A stretch of 64,000 bases of DNA, taken from NCBI GenBank assembly GCA_944326585.1, contig CALVEN010000006.1:1-64000 (forward strand), in the 5' to 3' direction. Source of the DNA: Candidatus Gastranaerophilales bacterium. GTDB lineage: Bacteria; Cyanobacteriota; Vampirovibrionia; Gastranaerophilales; Gastranaerophilaceae. Below are positions 15,684 to 24,782 of the stretch, in pieces (the stretch's first letter is position 1; each line of letters begins with the position of its first letter). The position numbers and the translations under genes were made by a program. Below the pieces are notes generated by a model. The model ran no database searches. It worked only from the letters and a program-made list of their open reading frames with translations, and was not told the origin of the DNA.

Positions 15684-16076
15684 ATGAAAGTAAACACAAT
15701 AAATTCGACATATTCACCGTCATTCGGAGTAAAAATTTCGACAAAAGAACTCCTCAATTTTATATCTAAAGCGGCTGTAACCGACAACAAATATACATCT
15801 TCGGCTCTTACGGTAACAAAATTGACAAACGGAAGAATAAAAGAGGTTGACAATTCGGTTATGAATATGTGGAACATATGCTGCAATTATGCCCAAAAAA
15901 TCCGCAGCAAATATCCCGAATTAAAAACCGCAGCCGATTCTCTGGATAAATATTCCGAAAAACTGTTCAAGAAAAAAGGGATTTCAATGGAAGAATATCT
16001 TTCAAAACTGAATAAAAAAATAACCCGTTTTGAAAAACAACTCGGCAAAGCATACGACATAACCGATTTTGAATAG
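15684..16076 (+). CDS. Small hypothetical protein with SPSFGV N-terminal motif
   Basis: This is a 130-residue protein with no recognised domain. Its start, NTINSTYSPSFGVKIS, resembles the short N-terminal F(R/K/S)G motif seen in many proteins of gut Melainabacteria. The starch-synthase-like protein at 40.6 kb has ITFRGENTN. The remainder is basic and helical. AAGGAG lies 8 bases before the ATG, and the gene follows the TPR gene by 9 bases, so the two probably form one operon. It converges on the sigma-factor gene with a 1-base gap. Confidence 0.7.
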   Translation: MKVNTINSTYSPSFGVKISTKELLNFISKAAVTDNKYTSSALTVTKLTNGRIKEVDNSVMNMWNICCNYAQKIRSKYPELKTAADSLDKYSEKLFKKKGISMEEYLSKLNKKITRFEKQLGKAYDITDFE

Positions 16077-16077
16077 A

Positions 16078-17010
16078 TTATTCTTCAATAAAGTCCCTAA
16101 AATGGCAGAATTCTTTCTTCTCGCGGATTTTGCGTAACGCACCGTCCTCAAGCTGTCTTATGCGTTCTTTTGAATAGCCCATAATTTCACCGAGCTGCTC
16201 AAGAGTTCTGGTTTTTACACCGTTAATTCCGAACCGATATGTAATAATTTTACGTTCTCTTTCGCTCAAACCGGCAAGAAGATTTTCAATGCTGCCTTTA
16301 ACCATATTGTTGCGGGTTTGAACTTCGGGGGAATTGCAGCTTTTATCCTCAACATAATCCCCGACGTTCAAATCATCGGTTACCGGAGTTTCAAGACTTA
16401 TCGGCTCTTTTATAATAGCTTTTTTCACGGCAGTCAATTTTTTTAACGGAATGCCCATTTTTTCCGCTATTTCAAAGTCCGAAGGCTCCCTGCCGAGAGT
16501 GATTGACAGGCTTGTATAAAGTTTTTTGTACCTGCGGATTTTATCAGCCATATGAACAGGAATTCGTATTGCGCGCGAATTGTTTGCAATAGCCCTGATT
16601 ATTGTCTGTTTAATCCACCAGGTTGCATATGTCGAAAACTTGAAGTTCTTAGAATAATCAAACTTTTCCGCCGCCTTTATTAACCCCAACGACCCTTCCT
16701 GCACAAGATCCATAAACAAAACACCCTGCCCGATGTATTTTTTGGCAATACTGACAACAAGCCGCAAATTCGCCTGTATAAGCTTGCGTTTGGCGATTTC
16801 TGATTTATCTTCCTTAATCTGTCTGCCGAGTTCCCTCTCCTGCTTTAAAGATAAAAGTTTAATCTTGCCGATATCTTTTAAATACATTTGCAAAATATCA
16901 TCATCATGCGAAATAGAATTGAAAGTTTTAGGCTCATCTAAATCGTCATTTTCAACTTGTTCTGCCTGCTCAATCCCGTATTGCAAATCCTTAAACAAAA
17001 TCTCATTCAT
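16078..17010 (-). CDS. Group 2 RpoD-type sigma factor
   Basis: The 310-residue sigma70-family protein directs RNA polymerase to promoters. It lacks region 1.1. Region 1.2 ([18 protein letters not shown]), region 2 ([56 protein letters not shown]), region 3 ([12 protein letters not shown]) and region 4.2 ([20 protein letters not shown]) are all intact. That fits the non-essential group 2 sigma factors common in Cyanobacteria. I chose the ATG at 17010 because AGGAGAGG precedes it. An in-frame ATG 5 codons upstream lacks a site. Confidence 0.92.
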   Translation of the reverse strand: MNEILFKDLQYGIEQAEQVENDDLDEPKTFNSISHDDDILQMYLKDIGKIKLLSLKQERELGRQIKEDKSEIAKRKLIQANLRLVVSIAKKYIGQGVLFMDLVQEGSLGLIKAAEKFDYSKNFKFSTYATWWIKQTIIRAIANNSRAIRIPVHMADKIRRYKKLYTSLSITLGREPSDFEIAEKMGIPLKKLTAVKKAIIKEPISLETPVTDDLNVGDYVEDKSCNSPEVQTRNNMVKGSIENLLAGLSERERKIITYRFGINGVKTRTLEQLGEIMGYSKERIRQLEDGALRKIREKKEFCHFRDFIEE

Positions 17011-17066
17011 AAATCCTCTCCTCATTTTCTTGGACGAAAATATTCGGAAAATGTTTCAAAAAAATA

Positions 17067-17095
17067 TTGACAAACGTTTTTGTTGCTGGTAACAT
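17067..17095 (+). promoter_or_regulatory. Strong promoter pointing toward tRNA-Val
   Basis: TTGACA, 17 bases, then TAACAT. The predicted start is near 17102, 143 bases before tRNA-Val, so the precursor would carry a long AT-rich leader. The leader begins with a TTTGCGG/CCGCAAA hairpin (17100-17122). A separate small RNA from this promoter is an alternative. Confidence 0.55.
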
Positions 17096-17244
17096 TGAAT
17101 TTGCGGACTGCAAAGCCGCAAATGAAAATCAACATATTGGCTTTTAGCTTTTTTACAGATGAAAAGCACTAAAATCGCAAAAAAGCAAATGAAAATTCAA
17201 TATAATAAAGTTTTTTTGCTAAGCTTTTTATACAAAAAAAGCGT

Positions 17245-17320
17245 GGGCGTTTAGCTCAGTTGGTAGAGCGTCTCCCTTACAAGGAGAGGGTCGGGGGTTC
17301 AAGTCCCTCAACGCCCACCA
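17245..17320 (+). tRNA. tRNA-Val(UAC)
   Basis: Acceptor GGGCGTT/AACGCCC, D-stem GCTC/GAGC, anticodon stem TCTCC/GGAGA with loop CTTACAA (anticodon TAC), and T-stem GGGGG/tccct with loop TTCAAGT. The 3' ACCA is encoded. Confidence 0.95.
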
Positions 17321-17634
17321 TTTATAACATAAGTCCGGTAAGCCTTTTAGGAAACTGGATTATTTTTTTGTTATATCCTGATGACTCCATGCTCACATTT
17401 TGCTCACATTGTTTCACTCTTTGAATGCCCCGCTTGGTTTTGGACAAATTTAACGCTTAACCCACTAGCAGTAGGTCGGCATTACTATGCCGACAATAAA
17501 ATTTCTGTCGGATTAGTAAATCCGACCTACAATCTTATTCACATATTCCCTTAAAGTATTGTCGTGACTTATGCTCCTTCTCTCTGCGGGAGAGGGGCAG
17601 CAAGTTGGGCTTTCAACCCGAGAGGAGAACTAAA
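17321..17634. repeat. Intergenic region with a three-way-junction palindrome
   Basis: No gene is seen. GTAGGTCGG (from about 17470) and CCGACCTAC (to about 17531) form an outer 9-bp stem. It encloses two hairpins, GTCGGCAT/ATGCCGAC and GTCGGATT/AATCCGAC. Related GGTCGGATTA..CCGAC words occur at 6.66, 11.2, 38.2 and 60.5 kb. A TCTCTGCGGGAGAGGGG module follows at about 17580. Confidence 0.65.
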
Positions 17635-17658
17635 AAAGAGGTCTTGCGACCTCTTTAT
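17635..17658 (-). terminator. Terminator of clpC
   Basis: On the minus strand AAAGAGGTC-GCAA-GACCTCTTT is followed by a T run. The stem overlaps the last codon and stop of clpC. Confidence 0.8.
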
Positions 17659-20165
17659 TCTGCCGGAATTTCTTCCTTAACTTCTTCTTTGGCTTTGGAT
17701 TTACGTTTTGCACCGCCTTTTTCAAACGCAATTTTGCCGTCTTTCAGGATAATCCTTACAGTATCACCGTTTGCGTATTTTCCTGAGAGGATTTCTTCGG
17801 CGAGCTCATCTTCAATTTTACGCTGAATCAATCTTCTCAACGGTCTTGCGCCGTAAGCTTCGGAGTAACCGTTTTCAGCAAGGTGGTCTTTAACTTCATC
17901 CGTAACCTCAACCGACAATTCGCGTTCCTGCAAGCGTTTAAACAAATCTTTCAGCATTAAATCAACAATCTGTCTGATTTCCTCTTTGCTGAGGTGAGAG
18001 AAGACTATTGTTTCATCAATACGGTTCAAGAATTCCGGTCTGAAGGCTTTTTTCATTTCTTCGGTAACGGTTTCTTTGAGTTTTTCGTATTTATCTTTAG
18101 ATTCGTCCTCGCCTGTTGTAAAGCCGAGTTTAGCCGTATTTGTAATCATGCTTGCGCCGACGTTTGACGTCATGATAATAATTGTATTTTTGAAATTGAT
18201 ATGGCGTCCTTTGGAATCCGTCAGGCGGCCGTCATCAAGGATTTGAAGCATAATATTAAACACATCCGGATGAGCTTTTTCAATTTCGTCAAAAAGCACA
18301 ACGGAATAAGGCTTTTTACGGATTAATTCGGTTAAATGCCCGCCGTCATCATAGCCAACGTAGCCCGGAGGAGAGCCGATAAGTTTTGCGGTTGAATGTT
18401 TTTCCATAAATTCTGACATATCAACCCTTATCATGTTATCTTCAGAGCCGAAAACGGCTTCAGCCAGCGCTTTTGCGAGTTCTGTTTTACCGACGCCCGT
18501 CGGACCGCAGAAGATAAAGCTTCCGATGGGTCTGTTGGGTGATTTTAAGCCGACACGCGCGCGGCGGATTGCTTTTGAAATAGCAACAACAGCGTCGTTT
18601 TGCCCGATAACACGTGCGTGGAGAGTTTCTTCAAGTTTAAGAAGTCTTTCACTTTCGCCCTCTGTCAGCTTGGTTACAGGAACACCTGTCATTGTCGCGA
18701 TAACTTCCGCAACGTTTTCAGCTGTTACGGTCGGTTTATTTGCTTCGTGTTCTTCTTTCCATTTTGCGGACATTTCGCGGATTCTGTCTTTCATATCAGC
18801 TTCTTCGTCGCGCAATTGAGAAGCTTTTTCAAATTCCTGATTACGGATTGCGTCTTCTTTTTCTTTAATCAAAGCGCGCAATTCTTTTTCCATTTCTTTA
18901 CCTTCCGGAGAAAGTGTTGAAACTTTCAAACGGACTTTAGAGCTTGCCTCATCAAGAACATCAATAGCTTTATCGGGCAAGAATCTGTCCGTAATGTATT
19001 TGTTAGACAACTTAACCGCCGCAACAACCGCCTCATCGGAGATTATAAGGTTGTGGTGTTCTTCATATTTGCCTTTAATACCTTTAATAATTTCAATGGA
19101 TTCATCCTCGGTCGGCTCGTCAATCATAACGGGCTGGAAGCGTCTTTCAAGAGCTGAGTCTTTTTCGACGTATTTTCTGTACTCATCGAGTGTAGTTGCG
19201 CCGATAACCTGAATTTCGCCGCGTGAGAGCGCGGGTTTCAGGATATTTGCGGCATCAATTGCGCCTTCAGCGGCACCTGCACCGATAAGTGTGTGCATTT
19301 CGTCGATTACGAGAATAATATTACCTGCCTGTCTGATTTCGTCCATAATCTTTTTAAGACGTTCTTCAAATTCGCCGCGGTATTTTGTACCTGCGACCAG
19401 AAGTCCCATATCAAGCTGGATAACCTTTTTGCCGTCGAGAATATCAGGGACTTCGGCATTAACAATTCTTATTGCAAGCCCCTCTGCGACAGCAGTTTTA
19501 CCGACACCGGGTTCGCCAATCAAAACAGGGTTATTTTTTGTTCTGCGTGCCAAAATCTGTATAACACGTTCAATTTCTTTTTCTCTGCCCACAACAGGGT
19601 CAAGTCTTAACTCTTGAGCCGCAAGTGTCAGGTCTCGTCCGAATTCATCAAGACTCGGAGTTTTAGTCTTGCCGGACGAAGACGAACTTGATGATGAGCT
19701 TGATGAAGCTCCGCTTGAAACCTGCGGTTTTGTTTCGCCGAGCATTTTTATAACATTGCTTCTGATTTTATTCAAATCAACGCCTAAATTTTCCAGAACA
19801 CGGGCTGCAACGCCTTCGCCTTCTCTTATCAAGCCTAATAAAAGATGTTCTGTGCCTATATAATTATGTCCTAACTGTCTTGCTTCATCCCATGAAAGCT
19901 CAAGAACACGTTTTGCGCGGGGTGTGAAAGGGATTTCCACCGCAACAAACCCTGAGCCGCGGCCGATAATTTTTTCGACTTCAGCTCTTGCGTCTTTCAG
20001 GGTTACGCCCATAGATTTAAGGGTTTTGGCGGCAACACCCGTTCCCTCTCCTATAAGCCCGAGAAGAACCTGCTCCGTGCCGACAAAATTATGGCCGAGT
20101 CTGCGGGCTTCTTCCTGCGCCAGCATTATAACCTTGATAGCTTTTTCCGTAAAACGTTCAAACAT
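17655..20165 (-). CDS. clpC: ATP-dependent Clp protease ATPase ClpC
   Basis: ClpC is a Hsp100 unfoldase that feeds proteins to ClpP. The 836-residue protein has two Clp-N repeats (about 1-140: [20 protein letters not shown] and the matching [20 protein letters not shown]), then a Ser-rich linker. AAA1 follows with GEPGVGKT (about 214), then a UVR/middle domain ([11 protein letters not shown]). AAA2 with GPTGVGKT (about 555) and an acidic/basic C-tail complete it. Length and architecture match cyanobacterial and firmicute ClpC. A promoter at 20195-20223 and GATAGGAG ahead of the ATG support the start. No mcsAB or ctsR is adjacent. clpP is not in the window. Confidence 0.96.
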   Translation of the reverse strand: MFERFTEKAIKVIMLAQEEARRLGHNFVGTEQVLLGLIGEGTGVAAKTLKSMGVTLKDARAEVEKIIGRGSGFVAVEIPFTPRAKRVLELSWDEARQLGHNYIGTEHLLLGLIREGEGVAARVLENLGVDLNKIRSNVIKMLGETKPQVSSGASSSSSSSSSSSGKTKTPSLDEFGRDLTLAAQELRLDPVVGREKEIERVIQILARRTKNNPVLIGEPGVGKTAVAEGLAIRIVNAEVPDILDGKKVIQLDMGLLVAGTKYRGEFEERLKKIMDEIRQAGNIILVIDEMHTLIGAGAAEGAIDAANILKPALSRGEIQVIGATTLDEYRKYVEKDSALERRFQPVMIDEPTEDESIEIIKGIKGKYEEHHNLIISDEAVVAAVKLSNKYITDRFLPDKAIDVLDEASSKVRLKVSTLSPEGKEMEKELRALIKEKEDAIRNQEFEKASQLRDEEADMKDRIREMSAKWKEEHEANKPTVTAENVAEVIATMTGVPVTKLTEGESERLLKLEETLHARVIGQNDAVVAISKAIRRARVGLKSPNRPIGSFIFCGPTGVGKTELAKALAEAVFGSEDNMIRVDMSEFMEKHSTAKLIGSPPGYVGYDDGGHLTELIRKKPYSVVLFDEIEKAHPDVFNIMLQILDDGRLTDSKGRHINFKNTIIIMTSNVGASMITNTAKLGFTTGEDESKDKYEKLKETVTEEMKKAFRPEFLNRIDETIVFSHLSKEEIRQIVDLMLKDLFKRLQERELSVEVTDEVKDHLAENGYSEAYGARPLRRLIQRKIEDELAEEILSGKYANGDTVRIILKDGKIAFEKGGAKRKSKAKEEVKEEIPAE

Positions 20166-20194
20166 TTTTTCTCCTATCTCTTCCTATGTTATAA

Positions 20195-20223
20195 ATTATA
20201 TATCAAAAACTTTAAACTTTCAA
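20195..20223 (-). promoter_or_regulatory. Promoter of clpC
   Basis: Read on the minus strand: TTGAAA, 17 bases, TATAAT, about 30 bases before the ATG. No CIRCE or CtsR heptad repeat was recognised. Confidence 0.7.
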
Positions 20224-20263
20224 GTCTAATTCGGAGTTTTTACTATCAGGCATGCCGGACAAA

Positions 20264-20347
20264 AGGGAATAGGGGAATAAGTTATTTCTAAAATTAATCT
20301 GAACAAATTTTTTCAATATCAACTTTATATAACGCTTATTTACTTCT
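20264..20347. repeat. Dispersed GAATAAG element, copy 4
   Basis: GGGGAATAAGTTATTTC, AAATTAATCTGAAC, TTTCAATATCAAC and TTTATATAACGCTTATT. The subtype with CAATATCAAC is shared with copies 8 and 11. TTAGTATCTTAG-type runs follow to about 20395. Nothing else is seen before fliJ. Confidence 0.8.
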
Positions 20348-20487
20348 TAGCGCCTCAGTATCTTAGAGCCTTAGTATCTTAGCAACTTTTACACATTTGA
20401 CTTTTTTGAAAAAATCATTAAATCTCATACAAACAGATGTTTATTACCCTGACTTAATCATTCATAATGAATGCAAGAAAGTGTAAT

Positions 20488-20985
20488 ATGCCATTCAGAT
20501 ACCGTTTGCAAAAAATTCTGGATTTCCGTATCCGTAAAAAAGAAGAACAATTGCTTGTAGTACAGAAAGCACAGCAGGCAGTGTACATAGCAGAAGAAAA
20601 CATCAGAAAAAACGAGGCGGAAATACAGGCAACAAAAGACGGTCTGAGAAAAGCTGATCCCATGATGTTTGAGGCTTATGACAAATACCTCAACCACCTC
20701 TGGGAAAAAGCCGAAGAACTTGAACAAATCCGCATACAGGCGCAGGAACAGCTTGATATTGAAAAAGAAAAGCTGGTAAAGCTTGAACAGGCGGTCAAAG
20801 TTCTTGAAAAACACAAAGAGCGGCACAGAGAAATCTATATAGAAGAAGAAAAAGCCGCTGAATTAAAACAGTATTCCGAACTCGGGGTCACGAGATTTTT
20901 CAGACAAAATCAGGAAAAACTCGAGCAGGAAGAAAAAGAAATCCTTGAAGAATTAAGAAAAATTGAGGGCGAAAATGGATATTAG
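20488..20985 (+). CDS. fliJ: Flagellar export protein FliJ
   Basis: FliJ is the coiled-coil stalk of the flagellar type III export ATPase and an escort for export chaperones. The 165-residue product begins FRYRLQKILDFRIRKKEEQL, the family signature, and is almost entirely charged coiled coil. I chose the ATG at 20488 from the family start. An ATG 7 codons upstream (20467) is possible, and neither has a strong ribosome site. The end overlaps the FliK-like gene by 11 bases. fliI, expected next to fliJ, is not upstream here. Confidence 0.82.
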   Translation: MPFRYRLQKILDFRIRKKEEQLLVVQKAQQAVYIAEENIRKNEAEIQATKDGLRKADPMMFEAYDKYLNHLWEKAEELEQIRIQAQEQLDIEKEKLVKLEQAVKVLEKHKERHREIYIEEEKAAELKQYSELGVTRFFRQNQEKLEQEEKEILEELRKIEGENGY

Positions 20986-21817
20986 TTCAACATCATCAGC
21001 AACAGCAACCGCGGCGAGTTCATCTTCACAAACTCAGAGAACTTCCAAAAGCGATTCGTCTTTTAAAGATGAAATGAGCAAGGTTTCGGAAGCCAAAGAA
21101 ACAGGTGAGCAGGAAACCGAACAAAAAGTTGACGGAATTGAGAATAAAACAGATGAAAAAGCCGGTGAAAAAAACGACGAAAATGCACAAACAGACATCG
21201 GGAATAATCAAAAATTATCAGGTGAAGTTTCAATGATAGCCGGTCAATACGGCAATATACATACTGATATGAACCAAAATTTGCAGATGAACAATATTCA
21301 GGCGCTTATGGATGCAAATACACAGCTTGCAAACGTTACGGAGCTGCGCGGCGGCGTTTCCGGAATAAAAGTCGATTATTCCAATATAAACATGACGTTT
21401 GACGATGCAAAATTTTTTGCAGATCTTGTTCAAAATACCGACAAAACCTTGCAGGACGTTATGACTGATTTAAAGAGCAACACGGAACAAACTGTTCAAA
21501 AAGCATCGCAGCATGTTAAGGTGTCCTCGACTTTGATGAACGCTTTGAACGAAGCCGTGAAATCAAATCAGCCGGTCAGAATCAACCTTGACAAAGATGT
21601 TTCCGTCATTATAAAAGTTGATAAAGACGGTGCGCTTTCCGCGACGTTTATCCCCGGAGATAAGGCTGTGGAAGAATATTTGAGGCAAAACATCTCAACG
21701 CTTCGCCAGAGATTTGACGAGCAGGAACTTTCTTACAGAGATTTGTCATATTCGCGGCAAAAACAAAATCAAGAACAAAATCGAAGAAATAATAATAAGG
21801 AGAATGATAATGAATGA
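20975..21817 (+). CDS. fliK: FliK-like flagellar hook-length control protein
   Basis: The 280-residue protein has a Ser/Thr/Glu-rich, low-complexity N-terminal half (about 1-100). Its compact C-terminal region (about 195-255) has QPVRINLDKDVSVIIKVDKD and LSATFIPGDKAVEEYLRQN. There a FliK C-terminal domain would set substrate switching. It is shorter than typical FliK. The call rests on position between fliJ and a hook/rod gene plus overall architecture, so it is tentative. The ATG follows AGGGCGAAA. The stop overlaps the next start by 8 bases. Confidence 0.6.
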   Translation: MDISSTSSATATAASSSSQTQRTSKSDSSFKDEMSKVSEAKETGEQETEQKVDGIENKTDEKAGEKNDENAQTDIGNNQKLSGEVSMIAGQYGNIHTDMNQNLQMNNIQALMDANTQLANVTELRGGVSGIKVDYSNINMTFDDAKFFADLVQNTDKTLQDVMTDLKSNTEQTVQKASQHVKVSSTLMNALNEAVKSNQPVRINLDKDVSVIIKVDKDGALSATFIPGDKAVEEYLRQNISTLRQRFDEQELSYRDLSYSRQKQNQEQNRRNNNKENDNE

Positions 21818-22646
21818 TTCATTTATCACGGCACTGAATACGCAGTTTGCGACTAACAACTGGATGGACGTAATTGCGGATAACATGACAAACGTTTACA
21901 CGCCGGGCTTTCGTGAAAAGCAGGTGAATTTTAAAACATTTTTGGGCGGAGCAGTTACCGACGACTACAACAAAAACCTCGGTCAGGGGAAATCTACTCC
22001 CGGTACTTCAGTTGAAAACCTGTTTCTGGAAGGAAAAGGATTTTTCCTTGTAAAAAATTCCGAAGGCAAGAGTATTTACACCCGCCTCGGTGAATTCAAA
22101 TTTGACGGCGAGGGTGTTTATCGTGACAGGGACGGTAATACCGTTCAGGGTTATATTCTGAATGACAAAGGCGAAATTATGCAGGGTACCAAATCCTTAA
22201 GCGCGGATTTATACCAGCAGACAGCTTTAAAAGGCGGCTCTCTGGACATTCCGACCACCAATATTAAAATGTGGATTGACCCCAATAACGGCAAATATTT
22301 GGGTAAATACGACGATTATGAAATTAAAGGCGACGGCACAATTTACGGTAAAGCTGACGGCGGCAAACGTATGGTGCCTTTGTACAGAATTACCACAAGG
22401 AATTTCCACAATTCCGCAGGGCTGTATGAATTCAAAGACGGCCAGTTTATTGAAACCGAAGAATCCGGCAAACCTGTTCTCGGCTACGGTGAAATAAGAT
22501 CCGGACTTTTGGAACTTTCAAACGCCGACTTTAAGGCAAATATTTCATACTACCAGATGGCAAAACTTCAGATGGAAATAACAAACAAACTTATTTCCAG
22601 CAACAAAGAATTGCTGCAGGAAGCACTAAGGCTTGTCGGCAGCTAA
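21810..22646 (+). CDS. Flagellar hook/basal-body rod protein (FlgE/FlgF/FlgG family)
   Basis: This 278-residue axial protein has the conserved N-terminal rod domain (ALNTQFATNNWMDVIADNMT, then NVYTPGFREK), the middle region VENLFLEGKGFFLVKN, and the C-terminal helix (YYQMAKLQMEITNKLISSN, then ELLQEALRL). Length suits a FlgF/FlgG-like rod protein. The subtype cannot be settled by eye. I chose the ATG at 21810 because AAGGAG stands 8 bases ahead. An ATG 6 bases earlier is too close to that site. The three flagellar genes overlap and form one transcript ending at the terminator at 22672. Confidence 0.85.
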   Translation: MNDSFITALNTQFATNNWMDVIADNMTNVYTPGFREKQVNFKTFLGGAVTDDYNKNLGQGKSTPGTSVENLFLEGKGFFLVKNSEGKSIYTRLGEFKFDGEGVYRDRDGNTVQGYILNDKGEIMQGTKSLSADLYQQTALKGGSLDIPTTNIKMWIDPNNGKYLGKYDDYEIKGDGTIYGKADGGKRMVPLYRITTRNFHNSAGLYEFKDGQFIETEESGKPVLGYGEIRSGLLELSNADFKANISYYQMAKLQMEITNKLISSNKELLQEALRLVGS

Positions 22647-22671
22647 TAATTAAACTCCATTTTTTCAAATC

Positions 22672-22696
22672 GGAACCCTGCAAAGGGTTCTTTTTT
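22672..22696 (+). terminator. Terminator of the flagellar trio
   Basis: GAACCCT-GCAA-AGGGTTC followed by TTTTTT. Confidence 0.88.
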
Positions 22697-22730
22697 ATCG
22701 GAACACGTTTTGAACAGCAGGGCATACCAA

Positions 22731-22843
22731 GTGAATAGGGGAATAAGTTGTATCATAGATTAATCTGAGCGGTATTTTCCCAAGATTGCTTTTATATAAC
22801 ACTTATTCCCTTATTCCCCTATTTACTTATTCCCTTATTTACT
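22731..22843. repeat. Dispersed GAATAAG element, copy 5
   Basis: GTGAATAGGGGAATAAGTTG, ATAGATTAATCTGAGCGG, CAAGATTGCTTTTATATAAC and ACTTATTCCC with tandem TTATTCCCC runs. It is followed by CTTAGTATCTTAGTATC to 22880. Confidence 0.85.
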
Positions 22844-22890
22844 TCTTAATGCCTTAGTATCTTAGTATCTTAGTAACTTTATTATCCTTG

Positions 22891-22919
22891 TTGCGCGGCG
22901 CGATTTTTTGGGTTATAAT
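22891..22919 (+). promoter_or_regulatory. Candidate promoter of the parvulin-aminopeptidase-methyltransferase operon
   Basis: TTGCGC, 17 bases, TATAAT. The ATG of the first gene follows 20 bases later, with AAAAGGAG between. Confidence 0.5.
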
Positions 22920-22938
22920 CCATAAAAAAGGAGTAATT

Positions 22939-23220
22939 ATGACAACAGAAGTAAGAGCAAGCCATATTCTTGTAAAAACCAGAGAAGAAGCTGAAAAACT
23001 ATTGGATGAAATCAAAGGCGGCAAATCATTTGCAGAAGCTGCACAGGAAAATTCTTTATGCCCGTCAGGCACTTCAGGCGGCGATTTAGGATATTTCGGA
23101 CGCGGAATGATGGTCAAACCGTTTGAAGATGCGGCATTTAACATGGAAGTGGGCGAGGTGTCCGACCCTGTTCAAACACAATTCGGCTGGCATTTAATCC
23201 AACTTACCGGTAAAAATTAA
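22939..23220 (+). CDS. Parvulin-type peptidyl-prolyl isomerase
   Basis: This 93-residue single-domain parvulin catalyses cis-trans isomerisation of peptidyl-proline. It shows RASHILVKTREEAEKLL, SGTSGGDLGYFGRGMMVKPF and VQTQFGWHLIQL, the complete rotamase core. There is no signal peptide, so it is cytoplasmic like E. coli PpiC. The ATG at 22939 follows AAAAGGAG. The stop overlaps the next start (TAATG), so the gene is translationally coupled to aminopeptidase P. Confidence 0.93.
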   Translation: MTTEVRASHILVKTREEAEKLLDEIKGGKSFAEAAQENSLCPSGTSGGDLGYFGRGMMVKPFEDAAFNMEVGEVSDPVQTQFGWHLIQLTGKN

Positions 23221-24782
23221 TGACAAACCACGTTTTGACGGTGCTTCGGGAATTTATGACCGAACAAAAGGTCGATTACCTGCTTGTGAATTCCACTAAC
23301 AAATTTTTGGTGGAATACAATACCCTGAGCGAAAATTCACGCTACCACCTGACGAACTTCACAGGTTCAACAGGCGATGCGCTTGTGACACCGGACAGAG
23401 TTCTTTTGTTTGTTGACGGAAGGTATCATATTCAGGCGGATTTGGAGGTTGACCCGAATATTACAACAGTTGTAAAACTGCAAACCGGTCAGACTTTTCT
23501 CGAAGAAATGCTCAAAAACATTCCGCCGGATGCGGTTCTGGGGCTTTTTTCAGAAAAAAATCCGCAGTCTGCGGTTGATTTGATACAAAAACAGCGCAAA
23601 ATTAAGCTTTTAGACAAAGACCCGCTGGATATTTTCACGTCAGCACAAAACTCCGAAATCATACCGCTTGATAAAAATTTAACCGGACTTACGAGCGAAG
23701 AAAAAATCTCTCAAATCAAGCTCAATGATGACGAGGCAATCCTTTTGACGAATTTGGAAGAGGTTTCGTATCTTTTTAATTTAAGGGATTTTTCCATGCC
23801 GTTTTCCGCCAAAATCAAGGCAAAAGCAGTCATTTTGAAAGACAAAGCCCTGCTTTTTGAAGAAAACAGGCTTGATAAGTTTGAAGAATTTATAAAAAAT
23901 CTTGATAAAAAAATTTACGTTGACAAAAGCTCGATAAACGCTTATGATTACGGGCTTTTGGGAAACCGCGCGCAGGAAATGAAATCAAGCCCTGTCAAAC
24001 TTATGAAATCAATTAAAACCGACGCGGAAATCGCGCATTATAAAGACGCTTTTTGCCGTACTGATAAGGCTGTTCGCGCAATCAGCGATTATATAAATTC
24101 CGTTGAAAATATTTCGGAATTTGATATTGCCTGCAAACTTGAAGAAGAATTCATTAAAAACGGCGCAAAAGGTTTGAGCTTCAATTCAATCGTCGCGAAG
24201 GACAAGAATTCCGCACTTGCGCACTATTCAAAATCCTCGCCCGACGAGGTTTTGAAAGACGGGAGCCTTGTTTTAATCGACTGCGGTGCGTATTTTGAAG
24301 GCGGACTTGCAACCGATATTACGAGAGTTTTTGTAAAAGGCGAACCTTGTGAATTGCAAAAGCGGGTTTACACAACGGTTTTAAGAGCATTTTTACATGC
24401 TTATAACACCGAAATCAAAGACGGAATGGCGGGTTACGACATTGACAGCGAGGCACGCGTCTTTTTTGACGAAAACAAGATTGACGGATTTGTGTTTAAC
24501 CACGGACTCGGACACGGTATCGGCATAAACGTCCATGAAGCTCCGCCAAACCTCGGAAAAGGTGAAATCGCAAAGGTGCCTTTGACGGACAACATGTGCT
24601 TTACCATTGAACCGGGACTTTATAACGCGGAACATTTCGGCGTAAGGCTTGAAAATTCCTGCTATTTAAAAAACGGAAAAATAAATTCGTTTGTCAAAAT
24701 GCCTTATGAGAAAAAACTCATTGATTACGCGCTTTTGACCAATATTGAAAAAGAATGGCTTGAAGAATTCGGGGTGATTTAG
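23220..24782 (+). CDS. pepP: Xaa-Pro aminopeptidase (M24B family)
   Basis: The enzyme removes N-terminal residues ahead of proline. The 520 residues comprise creatinase-type N-terminal domains (about 1-280) and a C-terminal pita-bread metallopeptidase. The two metal ions should be held by the Asp residues in LIDCGAYFEGGLATDITRVF, the His in HGLGHGIGINVHE, and the Glu residues in TIEPGLY and VRLENS. It lacks a signal peptide. Start and stop both abut neighbours without a gap, in a parvulin-pepP-methyltransferase operon. The length (longer than E. coli PepP, 441) suits the two-N-domain type of aminopeptidase P. Confidence 0.92.
   Translation: MTNHVLTVLREFMTEQKVDYLLVNSTNKFLVEYNTLSENSRYHLTNFTGSTGDALVTPDRVLLFVDGRYHIQADLEVDPNITTVVKLQTGQTFLEEMLKNIPPDAVLGLFSEKNPQSAVDLIQKQRKIKLLDKDPLDIFTSAQNSEIIPLDKNLTGLTSEEKISQIKLNDDEAILLTNLEEVSYLFNLRDFSMPFSAKIKAKAVILKDKALLFEENRLDKFEEFIKNLDKKIYVDKSSINAYDYGLLGNRAQEMKSSPVKLMKSIKTDAEIAHYKDAFCRTDKAVRAISDYINSVENISEFDIACKLEEEFIKNGAKGLSFNSIVAKDKNSALAHYSKSSPDEVLKDGSLVLIDCGAYFEGGLATDITRVFVKGEPCELQKRVYTTVLRAFLHAYNTEIKDGMAGYDIDSEARVFFDENKIDGFVFNHGLGHGIGINVHEAPPNLGKGEIAKVPLTDNMCFTIEPGLYNAEHFGVRLENSCYLKNGKINSFVKMPYEKKLIDYALLTNIEKEWLEEFGVI

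Noticed and set aside
17595-17634. A small gene between tRNA-Val and clpC
   Set aside because: The frames there are short, overlap the clpC terminator and lack ribosome sites.
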